The notes: a model not told the origin generated them from the sequence alone. Shown: positions 1 to 9,162, counted from the first letter of the stretch. The stretch is 64,000 nt of DNA from Variovorax sp. PBL-E5 (GCF_901827185.1 NZ_LR594672.1:372001-436000); one strand, 5' to 3'. Translations and numbers: made by a program.

Positions 1-1
1 G

Positions 2-748
2 GAATCCCAGCGGGCTGAACTCTCCGGGTACATCAAGAATTTGGTTCGTCCCGTCGGTGCCGCCCTGATAGTGGGCACTGCCGACAAGAACGTCGGAAAT
101 GCGATGTTCAATGAGGCCGCAAAGCATCTGGACGGACTCACGGCTGAGCAGATTTTCACAATGGCGCGCGAGTCCGAGGTTGCTGCCAAGAAGGCGCAGC
201 AGGAGCGCGCGAGGTCCGATGCAGCAAGGCTGGTGAAGGAGGCTCAGGACAAGGTCGACCTTTTGCTTGCGGGCCAGGCTGCCTTCACCAAGGTGACCGT
301 CACGCACGCAAAGCAGCCCGTTCAACAAGCCGGTGCCGGAATGGGCTCCTTCGTGGTTTTTGACGTGCTCAACGGGAGCGACTCGGCGGTGGAACGCGCC
401 ACCTGGGAAGTGACGTACGTCCGGACCACCGCCCAGCGTGTAGCCGGGGGCAAGTTCGTGCGGCAGTCCGCCCTCAACGAAGCGGGCTTTGCTGGAGTAC
501 CTGCAGGCCAAACGGTTCAGGTCCGACTGCCGGAATCCGCCGGGGCCTTCGGTGGCGAGGCCAAGGACTACCTGGAGACCGAAATCACATCGGTGAAGCT
601 GATGAACTTCCAATCGGCAAATGGCGCCTTCGCGTCGGCCGACAATGAGCAACTCATCGGGCCAGCTCAGGCACGGCTGAAGGAAGCGCAGGAGACACAG
701 GCCCGCGTCCTGCGCGACATCGACGAAGAGAACTCCATCAAGGGCTGA
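2..748 (+). CDS. Hypothetical protein with helical N-terminus and beta-rich C-terminus (5' partial)
   Basis: The reading frame is open to the left edge of the window, so the TTG at 41 is unlikely to be the true start and the N-terminus is missing. The visible part has a charged, Ala/Glu-rich helical stretch (about residues 40-85 of the visible part) followed by a beta-rich region. The layout resembles the lipoprotein at 54066-54785: a helical linker, then a domain describing conserved turns and ending near the C-terminus. That suggests a related envelope protein, but the similarity is only in layout. No catalytic motif is visible and the function is unknown. Confidence 0.7.
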   Translation, partial: ESQRAELSGYIKNLVRPVGAALIVGTADKNVGNAMFNEAAKHLDGLTAEQIFTMARESEVAAKKAQQERARSDAARLVKEAQDKVDLLLAGQAAFTKVTVTHAKQPVQQAGAGMGSFVVFDVLNGSDSAVERATWEVTYVRTTAQRVAGGKFVRQSALNEAGFAGVPAGQTVQVRLPESAGAFGGEAKDYLETEITSVKLMNFQSANGAFASADNEQLIGPAQARLKEAQETQARVLRDIDEENSIKG

Positions 749-847
749 AAGAGCGACCGGGCGCTCACCGCGCGACGTCTCGTGCGTCGCACCGGCCGCG
801 CGAGAGCCCCTGCGCCTGCAGTCGCGACCACGCACACTCCAAGAGCT

Positions 848-1105
848 ATGAACCTCGTATCCCTCTCCGAAGCCAAGCCAGAAATCAAATGCGCAGAGCT
901 GGAGCTTGCCCCCGACACCAAAGTGATGTTCTCGTACGGGCGTCCGGCGGCGGCACTGCTCCCAGACCGTGGCTACGTCCGTGTCGACCAGGTCATCTCC
1001 AAGACGACCGAGCGGCATATCGCCGAATGGGTCGGCGCCGAGGCATCCGAGCAGGTCTCACAGGACTTCTTGGATGGTCTCCTTGCCGGTACGGCGAGGT
1101 GCTGA
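848..1105 (+). CDS. Small hypothetical protein, DUF8033-like pattern
   Basis: This is an 85-residue protein starting at ATG 848; a longer in-frame start at 782 would add a low-complexity Arg/Ala stretch and was not chosen. The core has the pattern YGRPAA, then YVRV, then SKTTERHI, which resembles small DUF8033-type proteins of plasmids and phages (a recollection of the family, not a search). It is followed almost directly by the secreted protein at 1119. No enzymatic motif is visible and the role is unknown. Confidence 0.65.
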   Translation: MNLVSLSEAKPEIKCAELELAPDTKVMFSYGRPAAALLPDRGYVRVDQVISKTTERHIAEWVGAEASEQVSQDFLDGLLAGTARC

Positions 1106-1118
1106 CCAAGTGTTGAGG

Positions 1119-1451
1119 GTGAAGACTATTGCAGCAGCATCTGCGCTCGCGCTGTGCTGCGCGAGTGCTTTCGCAGACAAGCCAACGGTTATCGTCCCAG
1201 GGGACTGTGGGCTCTGGGTCAAAACCAAGTCGCCTGCCTACCGTGACACGATGTCCGGATGGCTGCTGGGGTACCTGTCCGGGCTGAGCATGAGGCACGA
1301 GCCTCCGAACGACCCACTCGCGGACCTATCGCCCGAGCAGGCGAACCTTTGGATGGACAAGTTCTGCCGAGAAAACCCGCTGAGTAATCTGCAGATTGGC
1401 GGAAGTCGACTTTTCAGCGAACTCGACCGGCTAGGGCCCCGCACAAAATAG
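1119..1451 (+). CDS. Small secreted cysteine-containing protein, Rap1a-like
   Basis: The protein begins with a clear signal peptide (KTIAAASALALCCASAFA), so it is probably periplasmic. The mature part contains DCGLWV, WLLGYLSG and a WMDKFCRENPL segment. This resembles small secreted Rap1a/Tai-like proteins, and another such protein is at 33746-34135. GTG 1119 is preferred because it starts directly at the signal peptide; TTG 1113 is an alternative, and the ribosome-binding site is weak for both. A role as an immunity-type periplasmic protein would be inference only. Confidence 0.65.
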   Translation: MKTIAAASALALCCASAFADKPTVIVPGDCGLWVKTKSPAYRDTMSGWLLGYLSGLSMRHEPPNDPLADLSPEQANLWMDKFCRENPLSNLQIGGSRLFSELDRLGPRTK

Positions 1452-1475
1452 GGGACTGTCCCTTCCTGCTCAGCT

Positions 1476-2459
1476 TCAGTACCGCGAGGGGAGGACGATG
1501 CTGTTGGCAACTTGCTGGCAGAGGGGCTTCACGCCGGTGTAACCGCTCGCCGCCTTTCTTGCGTCGCCCTTCGTCGCACCGGCCATGCACTGCAGGCTGA
1601 TGAAGTAGTCCCCGTAGAAGATGCCGTACATCTCAGCCCGCATGGCCAAGTCGATGCCCGCTCGGTCCTGAGCCGAGTCGTACTCGACAACGAATGCCGG
1701 CTGGCCTTCGACGGTGACAGCCTTCGCGGCGATGAACGTCCCGCCCTCGGGAATCATGGCCTTGACCTCACCGTTGCGCAGCGACTCCGCGACGTCTGCC
1801 TTGGTCACGCGTTCGCCGCCAATCGTTTTCACCAGCAGGAGGATGGTCTCCATGCCGGTGCCGTTGGCACTCGTCCATTTCCGAACGATGTTCGGCCGAT
1901 AGCCCTCCTCGCCCTTCCATGACTTCGGCATCTGCATGTCCAGGCGCAACCCTTTAGCCTTTGGGTGGCCGGTTGCGCTGTAGGACTGCCTGAAGCCGTT
2001 TACGAACTCACGAGCTGGCGTTTCCTCGTACTGCGCTGCCAAAATGAACTCGAGCTCCGGGCTTGGAATCTTACCTGCGGCGCGGTCATTGACGAGCTCC
2101 AGAAAATCGGTTGCCTGCTGCCGCGTGATGCCTTCAATCTGCTTCGCGAGCATCGGGTCGAGCTTGCTACGCCAGGCGGCGGGCTTTCCAATCGAGGCCA
2201 TGGCCTTCTCCAGGCGCTCTTCGAGGCGGGGGAACTTCGCCGAAAAGTTCAAGCCTGCCAGCTGTACCTGCTGGTGCAGCTCGGGAAACACTCGGTCAAT
2301 GTATTCGAGGCTCAGCCGTTGGCCATACACGAAGCCATACGACCGGCCGAAGCCCTTGGAGGCCTCGTCGTTCATGTTGAGCGCAGAGGCAGTCGGGCTC
2401 AAGAGCAGGGCGCACAGCAGCTGTGCTGCAACAGCGAGGGAAGGTCTGACGCGGGGCAC
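1476..2459 (-). CDS. Secreted hypothetical protein
   Basis: This 327-residue protein starts at GTG 2459, with a good GAGGAG ribosome-binding site just upstream. Its N-terminal signal peptide ends near PTASA (about residue 26), so it should be exported. The N-terminal half is helical and the C-terminal half looks alpha/beta with few cysteines. No known catalytic motif was recognised. It converges with the small secreted gene ending at 1451, and only about 25 bases separate their ends. Confidence 0.75.
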   Translation of the reverse strand: MPRVRPSLAVAAQLLCALLLSPTASALNMNDEASKGFGRSYGFVYGQRLSLEYIDRVFPELHQQVQLAGLNFSAKFPRLEERLEKAMASIGKPAAWRSKLDPMLAKQIEGITRQQATDFLELVNDRAAGKIPSPELEFILAAQYEETPAREFVNGFRQSYSATGHPKAKGLRLDMQMPKSWKGEEGYRPNIVRKWTSANGTGMETILLLVKTIGGERVTKADVAESLRNGEVKAMIPEGGTFIAAKAVTVEGQPAFVVEYDSAQDRAGIDLAMRAEMYGIFYGDYFISLQCMAGATKGDARKAASGYTGVKPLCQQVANSIVLPSRY

Positions 2460-2578
2460 TGGTTCTCCTCGTTGGCGGCCGTCCGCGGTGGCTCTGCGGC
2501 GCGGCCATTCTTGTTAAAGGGCGAGTGCACTCTACAGCGCGCGGCCCGCCATGCAGCCCTTGCGGCGAAAAATTCCCC

Positions 2579-3244
2579 CTATTCGTGCCGTGCCTCACGG
2601 TTCGCGCGCTGCCCGGTTCGCCCGGCTGCGCCAGCCTTGCTGGCCTCCCATCTCTCGACCACCTCTTCTCCAAACTGGTGTGACGCAAGGAAACTCATGC
2701 GGCAGAAGTGGCTCGGCGCTGGTACAACAAGGCCAGGCCATCCCCGTCGCTCAAAATACTCCCGCGCCTTGCTTCCATGGGGAATGATGACCTCAGGCTG
2801 GATGAACTCCAACAGAAACTCGAACAACGACGTGTCGCGGTCCGAACGCGCGCGTCCGCGCGCGTCGGGGGAGGGGACGTTGTAGAGGTTGGTGACAAGG
2901 CATCTCTCCCCGCCCACCACTTCCAGAAAAGGCTCCATCCGGCTGCGCGTCGTGCTCATCGCCGTTCGCTTGCCGGTGGACCGACGGTAAGCGCGGTAGT
3001 CCTCGAGCCACTTGCTTTCAAGGAACCCATGGCCGGATTTCCAGTGCTCCCAGAACGGCGTGGCCATCGACGTCGCTGGATTGAAGCCAACGACGAAACA
3101 GTTGCATTCGACCGGGTTTCCGTCGCAAGTTAAGGGACGCGCGGTGGAGTTGCGTGGGAGCTTGCGCAGTAGCCGCCGCTCGAAATCGTTCAAGCGTGCG
3201 ATGTCAACGGCAGAATGTGCGCGGAGCCGGGAGCGTGTGGACAT
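2579..3244 (-). CDS. Uracil-DNA-glycosylase-like family protein
   Basis: The protein of about 221 residues carries VVGFNPAT near its N-terminus, TNLYNVPSP in the middle and IIPHGSKAREYF followed by VPAPSH near the C-terminus. This order of motifs (GxNPxx, an aromatic/Asn strand, a strand before xxHG, and a final PSH) is that of the uracil-DNA-glycosylase fold. The canonical UDG catalytic motif is not exactly matched, so the base specificity, or whether it is a glycosylase at all, is unknown. ATG 3244 was chosen because upstream codons to 3394 are low-complexity; its ribosome-binding site is weak. A second UDG-like protein is at 62349-63098. Confidence 0.6.
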   Translation of the reverse strand: MSTRSRLRAHSAVDIARLNDFERRLLRKLPRNSTARPLTCDGNPVECNCFVVGFNPATSMATPFWEHWKSGHGFLESKWLEDYRAYRRSTGKRTAMSTTRSRMEPFLEVVGGERCLVTNLYNVPSPDARGRARSDRDTSLFEFLLEFIQPEVIIPHGSKAREYFERRGWPGLVVPAPSHFCRMSFLASHQFGEEVVERWEASKAGAAGRTGQRANREARHE

Positions 3245-3392
3245 GCCCGGCAGTATCTCGCAGCGCCGAACTGACGACAAGGAGTGCCCGCCCGAGCCGC
3301 TGGCAGTAGAAGAAGCCATACGGGCGAATGAAGCCCTTCGTCGCGGCATCGCTCGTGTTGAGGGGCGGGAGGGCTTCCCAAACTCTGACGCC

Positions 3393-3421
3393 AAAGAAAA
3401 GCGCCCGACTGTGTCGGGCGC
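3393..3421 (-). terminator. Intrinsic terminator
   Basis: A 9-bp GC stem (GCGCCCGAC / GTCGGGCGC) with a 3-nt loop is followed on the minus strand by a T-rich tract. It closes the zinc-ribbon gene ending at 3450. Confidence 0.85.
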
Positions 3422-3449
3422 GGAAGGATGTGCGCCGGTCCAGCGCTGG

Positions 3450-3683
3450 TCAAAGGCCGGCGGAGACGACGGAGCTCGAGGTGTCGAACGACCAGCCGCA
3501 TCCCGCGCAAGCGTAGCCTGCGACGTTCGTACGACCAGAGCGGCCGCTGTAGGGGTTCATTTCGAGGTCGCACTCGTCACAAATCGGATTGCCGCTGAGG
3601 CTCTCGAGGCCATATGGCCCCTGACGAGTCGCTGCGGGAGCGGGGGATGCGGGGGTGGTCGCTTGAGTCATGAGAGGTGTCAT
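3450..3683 (-). CDS. Small zinc-ribbon protein
   Basis: This is a 77-residue protein with two knuckles, CDEC (about residues 35-38) and CAGC (about 59-62), which should bind one zinc ion as in treble-clef or rubredoxin-like ribbons. The N-terminus is Thr/Pro/Ala-rich and probably disordered. The gene is a complete single transcription unit: it has the recurrent leader (CTATAG then AGGCAGGAC) just upstream and an intrinsic terminator downstream. It could bind nucleic acid or a protein partner, but the sequence does not say which. Confidence 0.8.
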   Translation of the reverse strand: MTPLMTQATTPASPAPAATRQGPYGLESLSGNPICDECDLEMNPYSGRSGRTNVAGYACAGCGWSFDTSSSVVSAGL

Positions 3684-3688
3684 GTTGA

Positions 3689-3709
3689 GTGGTCCTGCCT
3701 CCTATAGCG
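3689..3709 (-). promoter_or_regulatory. Recurrent leader motif before the zinc-ribbon gene
   Basis: On the minus strand this reads CGCTATAG, then GGCAGGACCAC just upstream of ATG 3683. It is one copy of the CTANACG...AGGAC leader found before many genes here, with TATAG in place of TANACG. Confidence 0.55.
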
Positions 3710-3800
3710 AACGCAGCGTCACCGAGCACTATAGGGGACCTGGTGTTCCGCCTGGCTCCGCGAGTGGCGACCCGCGGAGCTTCAAGTAGCCGCCCGCGCT

Positions 3801-5237
3801 TCAAGCGGGCTGCTGGCTGCGCTGAAATCCCCTTCCGATTTCTCCGACGAGGTCGTACAGCGTAGCCAACTCCTCGCCGGTGAATGGGATACCGCAGGCT
3901 GCAGAGCCCCAGTCACCGCAGACCACCGCGACGCAGCGGTTCTTGATGAACACCGGGACAAGAACCAGAGATTTAGTGTCAGGGAAGGCCTCGCGGTACC
4001 AGCGCGGGACCCGGTGCGCAATCTCAGGGCGCTGCGAGTCCTCCAGGTGCGTCGGTCGCTGGGCGGTCGTCGCAAAGTGGAAAACGTCCGGCACAAAGCC
4101 TTCCTCGAAGGACAAGCAAGCGAGCCGCTCCCGCATGCCCGGCCCGAAACCGATGCGCGCGCTGAAGCGCTTCGCCTGGGGGTTCAGGAGCATCAGAAAG
4201 CAGTGCGTGAAGTTCATTGCCCCCATGGTCGATTCAATGACGAGCGGCACCAGTTCGGAGACCGGATGGTCCGTGGCCGCAGCCTGGACTTCCTTGAGGT
4301 TCCGCAGTAGCCGGCAGTGCGCGTCGAGCGGCTTGCCCGGCGCGTGGCGTCGCTCGACTTCCGCTGCAGCCTCGTCCTCGTGACGCGCCTCCCTCAAGTT
4401 TTCTACCTTGAGCCTTGCTGCCTCGACGGCCTGCTCCTGGAGGCCGAGGGCTTCCGCGTGCCGCCCGAGCAGCTCCGCCACCTCGTCCGCGTCCCCGCCA
4501 CGGGTCACCAGCGCGGCGGCCTGCGCCGACACCTCAGCCATCGCGCCGAGCCAATTCGTGTGGGACCGAGACACCGTCTCAGCGTCCGTGGCGTTTTGCG
4601 TCATGGTGGCCGTGATGAGCGGTGGCATGCGCCACTTCTGCGCCGCGGCGCGCGCAATCTCCTCGAGCGTCACGCCCAGCACGTGATGGCATGCCATGCT
4701 CTCGCTCTCGGAGACCCCACCGGACATGGCCTGAATGCGCGCCCATTCCTCCGGGTAATAGAAGACGAGCAACAGCCGGCTGAGGTGATGCATGAGCGTG
4801 CACACGACGAGCTCTTCGCCTTGGTTGATGCCTTGTGAGGCGCTGAGGGTGCGCGCGAACTCGCCCGCGAGAATCGCCCGCTCGAGCTCCTGCGCGGTGT
4901 CTGGACGCCGAGCCGCAGCGCCGGCGAAGTTGTCGAGCAGCTGAAGGCCCAGGGCCAGGTGCCCGACGGCATCGACTCCCAACACCATGATGGCGCGGGA
5001 CACCGTCGTCACCCCGCCACCGAATGGCGCATACATGGCGGAATTTGCCAGCCGAATGACCTTCTGCGCCAGCGAGAAATCGGTCAGCACGCTCTCTGCC
5101 AACGTGCCGACGTTGGCGTCGGCGCCCAGCGCTGGAAGCAGGTTGTCGAGCGAAACCTGAAGGGTCGGAAAGTCGCCCTGCTGCTGCATGCGGGCCCAAA
5201 GCGTCTCGAAGAAACGCGCCTTGGTGAGTTTTGTCAT
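3801..5237 (-). CDS. HDOD domain protein with C-terminal GAF-like domain
   Basis: The 478-residue protein has an HDOD domain at about residues 10-215. HDOD is a catalytically dead HD-like output domain common in bacterial signalling. A helical linker (about 215-320) leads to a GAF-like sensor domain (about 325-478). ATG 5237 overlaps the stop codon of the upstream GGDEF-EAL gene by 4 bases (ATGA) and has an AGGACC site, so the two are translationally coupled. Co-expression with a cyclic-di-GMP enzyme suggests one signalling pathway. The ligand of the GAF domain cannot be read from the sequence. Confidence 0.85.
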   Translation of the reverse strand: MTKLTKARFFETLWARMQQQGDFPTLQVSLDNLLPALGADANVGTLAESVLTDFSLAQKVIRLANSAMYAPFGGGVTTVSRAIMVLGVDAVGHLALGLQLLDNFAGAAARRPDTAQELERAILAGEFARTLSASQGINQGEELVVCTLMHHLSRLLLVFYYPEEWARIQAMSGGVSESESMACHHVLGVTLEEIARAAAQKWRMPPLITATMTQNATDAETVSRSHTNWLGAMAEVSAQAAALVTRGGDADEVAELLGRHAEALGLQEQAVEAARLKVENLREARHEDEAAAEVERRHAPGKPLDAHCRLLRNLKEVQAAATDHPVSELVPLVIESTMGAMNFTHCFLMLLNPQAKRFSARIGFGPGMRERLACLSFEEGFVPDVFHFATTAQRPTHLEDSQRPEIAHRVPRWYREAFPDTKSLVLVPVFIKNRCVAVVCGDWGSAACGIPFTGEELATLYDLVGEIGRGFQRSQQPA

Positions 5238-7045
5238 GCTTGGTGGTCCTTCGAATCCTGACGGCAAGCGTGGAGCTTTAATGCGCCCGATGTGATGGCT
5301 TGTTCGAGTTGCGCGGCCGGCAGGGCCTTGGAGTGGTGCCAGCCTTGGCTGAAGTCGCATCCGTGTTCCGAGAGCAGCGCGCACTGTTGGGCCGTCTCAA
5401 CGCCTTCTGCGACCGACATGAGCCCGAGCTCCCGGGCGAGCGACAGAATGGCGAAGACGATGGTCCTGCTGGGGCCCGACTGGAGCATCTCGGCGACGAA
5501 GCTTCGGTCAATCTTGAGGGCCTGCAGCGGAAACTGCTGCAGGTAGGCCAGGCTCGAGTAGCCCGTGCCGAAGTCGTCGACCGCAAACCGCACCCCGGCC
5601 TGCCGAAGTTCGCTTAGCAGCCGCCCGGCATGCTCCGGGTCGGCCATGAGCGCGCCCTCCGTGATTTCAATGACCAGCCGCCGGGCATCGACGCCCGACA
5701 GCGCGATGGCACGTTTGACGCTTTCGACGAACGCGGGATGCTGAAACTGCACTGGGGACACGTTGACCGAGATGTACTTGAAGTGCAGGCCCATCGAGTC
5801 CCAGTGGACAAGCTGGGCGCAGGCGCACCGAAGCGCCCAGTCACCCAGGAAATTGATGAGGCCGTTGTGTTCCGCCAGTGGAATGAACGTCGACGGCGGA
5901 ATCAAGCCATCAGGTCGCTCCCAGCGCATCAGGGCTTCGAGGCCCCAGACCTCGCCGGTGGACGGCGCACAGATAGGCTGGTACTGCAGCGAAAATTCGC
6001 CGTTCTGTACGGCGTCGAACATGTTTTGCTCGAGCGCGAACTGCACCTGCTGCTTCCGGTCCATCTCAGGGGTGAACACTGCGACCCGGTTCTTCCCCTG
6101 GGCCTTCGCCTGGTACATCGCGATGTCCGCGCGTTTCATGAGCGAGGACTCTGTCAGGTCCGGGTCGTCGCCGGAGAGGGTCAACCCCAGGCTCGTGGTC
6201 ACCCGCAGCTGGCAGCCGGCCAAGTGAAATGGCTTGCGCAGCGTAGCGACGACGCGCTCCGCGAGCTCGATAGCGACCTTGGCCTCGCCGGCGCCAGGCA
6301 ACAACAGGACGAACTCATCTCCGCCCAGGCGTGCCACGATGTCCGAGGTGCGGACTGCCGCCTTCAGTCGCGTCGCGACTTCCCTCAGCAGGCCGTCGCC
6401 CACGTCGTGCCCCAGCGAGTCGTTGATTTTCTTGAACCCATCCAGGTCGAGAATGGCAACGGCGAACTGGCTCCTGTTTCGAACCGCCGTCAGGATGTGC
6501 TCAGAGATGGCCTTGCGCATCAGCGCCCGATTACCGAGGCCGGTGAGCGGGTCCGCCATGGACTCCTCCTTGAGGCTCTCCTCGGCCAAAACCCATCCCG
6601 AAACGTTGTAGCCGAACAGAATGAAGCGCTTGAGGCCGTCCGGCGTGGGGTCCGGGCGTATGGTGACCTCGAGCCAGACGCTCTCGGGCAATCCGCCGGT
6701 GAACCGAAGCCGTGCGTGCTCATCCGTCGAGCGCGCCCAGGCGTTTCGCAGCAAGCCCGACAAGATGTCTCGGTGGTCAGGCGCCACGATGTCCGAAAGC
6801 GACGCGCGCAGCAGGTGCTCTTTCGGATAGGCGAGCAGTTCGGCCGAGGCGTCGCTCGCATGGAGGATGCGCCCACCCGAATCGATGTAGATGGCTAGCG
6901 CCCCTGAGGCGTTCAGAATTGCTTTCAGGTCTCGCGCGTCGCACTCTGCCTGAGGTTCGGGCTCAGGCGCGACAACGCGGCCGAAGTTCGCCGATAAGGC
7001 GGCTTCGATATCCAAAAACATCGGGCTCTTTTTGCTTCTGTGCAT
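5234..7045 (-). CDS. PAS-GGDEF-EAL cyclic-di-GMP signalling protein
   Basis: This 603-residue protein has a PAS domain (about 40-150), a GGDEF domain with intact GGDEF at 241-245 and an RTSD inhibitory-site motif at 232-235, and an EAL domain (about 338-590). The EAL domain keeps EAL at 370-372 plus later DDFGTGYSSL and VAEGVET motifs. Both diguanylate cyclase and phosphodiesterase sites look intact, so it may be bifunctional. There is no membrane segment. ATG 7045 was chosen for the CAGGACA leader just upstream; ATG 7021 is an alternative. It overlaps the HDOD gene downstream. Confidence 0.9.
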   Translation of the reverse strand: MHRSKKSPMFLDIEAALSANFGRVVAPEPEPQAECDARDLKAILNASGALAIYIDSGGRILHASDASAELLAYPKEHLLRASLSDIVAPDHRDILSGLLRNAWARSTDEHARLRFTGGLPESVWLEVTIRPDPTPDGLKRFILFGYNVSGWVLAEESLKEESMADPLTGLGNRALMRKAISEHILTAVRNRSQFAVAILDLDGFKKINDSLGHDVGDGLLREVATRLKAAVRTSDIVARLGGDEFVLLLPGAGEAKVAIELAERVVATLRKPFHLAGCQLRVTTSLGLTLSGDDPDLTESSLMKRADIAMYQAKAQGKNRVAVFTPEMDRKQQVQFALEQNMFDAVQNGEFSLQYQPICAPSTGEVWGLEALMRWERPDGLIPPSTFIPLAEHNGLINFLGDWALRCACAQLVHWDSMGLHFKYISVNVSPVQFQHPAFVESVKRAIALSGVDARRLVIEITEGALMADPEHAGRLLSELRQAGVRFAVDDFGTGYSSLAYLQQFPLQALKIDRSFVAEMLQSGPSRTIVFAILSLARELGLMSVAEGVETAQQCALLSEHGCDFSQGWHHSKALPAAQLEQAITSGALKLHACRQDSKDHQA

Positions 7046-7339
7046 TGAGGTCTTGTGTCCTGTACTCAAGTCGCCCCAAGGCGCGGGAGGCACTCTGGTG
7101 GCGGTCAAGACCTGTAGTGAAGAGCCACGTTTTATTAGCGTATAGGTAGAAAGTGTCGGGTTTAGGCGTGTGCGCACCTGCCGCGAAGGGGCTGCAGAAC
7201 ACGGGCCGATGCCAAGAATCTCGGTGTTGGCGACAGCGGAAGGCGCGCCCTCCTCCCCACACGGCACGCGGGGCGTGGGACGTCGTTCCAAGAGCGCTGC
7301 GTCCTTGCTGGCAGCTGCGTCGCCGGCCTGGGGTCTCAA

Positions 7340-7368
7340 TGAAAACGCCCCGAGGTAACCGGGGCGTT
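7340..7368 (-). terminator. Intrinsic terminator
   Basis: A 9-bp stem (AACGCCCCG / CGGGGCGTT) is followed by a T tract on the minus strand, just after the gene ending at 7380. Confidence 0.85.
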
Positions 7369-7379
7369 GTGAAATCAGG

Positions 7380-7634
7380 CTAGGCGATGTGATACCGAAG
7401 GTGGTGAGGCAACGCCTCTACGGCTTCCCAGTACCTGTTGCTTCCGCCGAGGAGTTCCTTGATGGCGTTTTGCTCGCTCTCTTCGTCCGGAAGCACAAGA
7501 TAGTCGTCTCCGTGGTGGTCTCCGAAGATGAGCTTGACGCCGGCGGCGGCCGCTAGGTCGCGGACGAAGCTACCAGGTGCTATGGCGCCCTTGCAGAGCG
7601 AGGCGGGGAGGCTGAAGCGAATGAAGCCAGGCAC
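7380..7634 (-). CDS. Small hypothetical protein
   Basis: This is an 84-residue protein starting at GTG 7634 with an AACAGGAGAA ribosome-binding site. A CTATAC box sits about 40 bases upstream and a terminator follows the stop, so it is a complete monocistronic gene. It has mixed alpha/beta composition with a segment of acidic residues after FGDHHGDD. No family was recognised. Confidence 0.7.
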   Translation of the reverse strand: MPGFIRFSLPASLCKGAIAPGSFVRDLAAAAGVKLIFGDHHGDDYLVLPDEESEQNAIKELLGGSNRYWEAVEALPHHLRYHIA

Positions 7635-7813
7635 GGTTCTCCTGTTCGCTGTGCGCAGTTGGACTATTCGGTATAGCCCTCTGACGGCGCGAAGGTCTTA
7701 AGCGCAGACCAGGTGCGTTGTGTAAAGTGCACGCGACCCGCTTCTTTTAGGGCGCCTGGCCATGCGAATGAGTACGTTCGGGTTACCATTCGCTTATAAG
7801 TCGGAGGTGCACC

Positions 7814-8038
7814 ATGAATATCTACCCCACCCGCAGGCAGGCGACAGGCGTGGCTCGCAATTTCAGCAAGACAGCGCGCTGCGTAGTCGTCGTCTACAAA
7901 ACGCCTGAAAACAAGTACGCCGCGGCGAGGTCAACCGAGCCCGTTGCCGGGCAAATCGACATCGTCTTTCGAGACGGGTACGAGGTGCGGTCGCTTCTCA
8001 CGCTCTCCGGACAAGCGGCAGCCGCGCTTCGACGGTAG
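7814..8038 (+). CDS. Small hypothetical protein
   Basis: A 74-residue basic protein starts at ATG 7814 with a CGGAGG site just upstream and a TATAAG box before it. A strong terminator follows at 8062. It contains a possible beta hairpin (CVVVVYK ... IDIVFRDGYEV). No family was recognised. Confidence 0.7.
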   Translation: MNIYPTRRQATGVARNFSKTARCVVVVYKTPENKYAAARSTEPVAGQIDIVFRDGYEVRSLLTLSGQAAAALRR

Positions 8039-8061
8039 GCGCGAGCTCGCCGCCAGCAGAA

Positions 8062-8088
8062 AAAGGCCCCTTCGGGGGCTTCTTTTTT
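8062..8088 (+). terminator. Intrinsic terminator
   Basis: A GCCCC/GGGGC stem with a TTC loop is followed by a T-rich tract. It lies just after the gene ending at 8038. Confidence 0.85.
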
Positions 8089-8110
8089 GGAGGGCCGGCA
8101 ACGCCTGGCC

Positions 8111-8146
8111 AAAAGAGGAGCCCGCGTTCCGAAGAATGCGGGCTCG
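8111..8146 (-). terminator. Intrinsic terminator
   Basis: A GAGCCCGC/GCGGGCTC stem is followed on the minus strand by CTCTTTT. It is downstream of the gene ending at 8200. Confidence 0.8.
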
Positions 8147-8199
8147 AAAGAAGATTGTCAGGGTCTCAGAGCTTTAGGCCTGAGGCCGAAAGGTCGGCT

Positions 8200-9162
8200 T
8201 CAGCCAAGGTTCCCTCGAAGCTCCTCGAGGTCGTCGTCAAGTACCTGCCAAGCCGTCACGTCGTTGGCCTTCACCTGGCGCACCTCAAGCCATTCGGAGT
8301 CAAGAAGCTCGCTTTCGATGCGAACTCGGACTGTGGCGCTTCCTACGTCGGCTGGCACCTCGCCGATGGCCTTTACCAAGCCGGTGGAGAGGTTCACGGC
8401 CGCTTCGACCGAGTCGCCGTCTTCGTCTGGATAGACCCAGCTGAGGGTGACCCAGGCCGAAGTGGCCTTGCCTTCCGCGGCGGTTGTTTCCGACTCGACG
8501 CCCTGCTGGATGAACCGCATGCACCAGTCAGCCTGATGAGCACGCGACATCGCCTGCATCTTCGCTCCGTAGTGTTGCCCCACCCATTCGGCGATGGTGT
8601 CCCAGAGCCCTGGGTTATCGTCGATAACCGCCAGCACCAAGCGGTGCCATTCCACATCTGGCATCCGCACGCCGAGCTCACAGGTGTCGCCAGAGTCGTC
8701 GCGCGTATCGACCGTCTCAGCGGAGTAGGCCTTGGCTTGGCTCAGGAGGAAGCGGTTGCGGTAGAACACTTCGGGCTCCTGGAGGTACACGGGGATGCCG
8801 TACTTCTGGATGCGAGGAATGCGGGCCTTCTGGGAGACGAGTTCAGCGCTCGGCGCGAAGTCGAAGCTGTTGGGCAGCTGATATTCGCCGGCCTCGTCCA
8901 GTGCAAGTCGTTCGAGGCATCCGATGTCGTCCTCGACCAGGTACAGCGTCCGCGTCGCCCACTTCGTGGTGACCGGTGCCGCCGGAGCCTGTTGCGATGC
9001 CTCGCTCTTCTGCGACTTGGCGAAAGCGTGCGGGTGCTTGCCCTGCGCCTTCAGGTAGCTGGCGCGCAGCGCTGCATGGGGCACCTTGATGCCATGGTCC
9101 ACGTCGAGCGCGCGCTTGATTGCCTGGACCACTTGGGTCACTTGTTGGTTGTCTGTCGTCAT
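8200..9162 (-). CDS. Hypothetical protein with glyoxalase-related N-terminal motif
   Basis: The 320-residue protein starts at ATG 9162 with an AAAGGAA site. Its first 45 residues read like the short N-terminal module of plasmid proteins often annotated as glyoxalase-related: a helix, then HGIKVPHAALRASYL. An Ala/Gln/Pro linker follows, then a long domain of mixed structure with EVFYRNRFLL and a Trp-rich region. No active site is visible. A similar N-terminal module may occur in the protein at 51186-51872. The function is unknown. Confidence 0.7.
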   Translation of the reverse strand: MTTDNQQVTQVVQAIKRALDVDHGIKVPHAALRASYLKAQGKHPHAFAKSQKSEASQQAPAAPVTTKWATRTLYLVEDDIGCLERLALDEAGEYQLPNSFDFAPSAELVSQKARIPRIQKYGIPVYLQEPEVFYRNRFLLSQAKAYSAETVDTRDDSGDTCELGVRMPDVEWHRLVLAVIDDNPGLWDTIAEWVGQHYGAKMQAMSRAHQADWCMRFIQQGVESETTAAEGKATSAWVTLSWVYPDEDGDSVEAAVNLSTGLVKAIGEVPADVGSATVRVRIESELLDSEWLEVRQVKANDVTAWQVLDDDLEELRGNLG

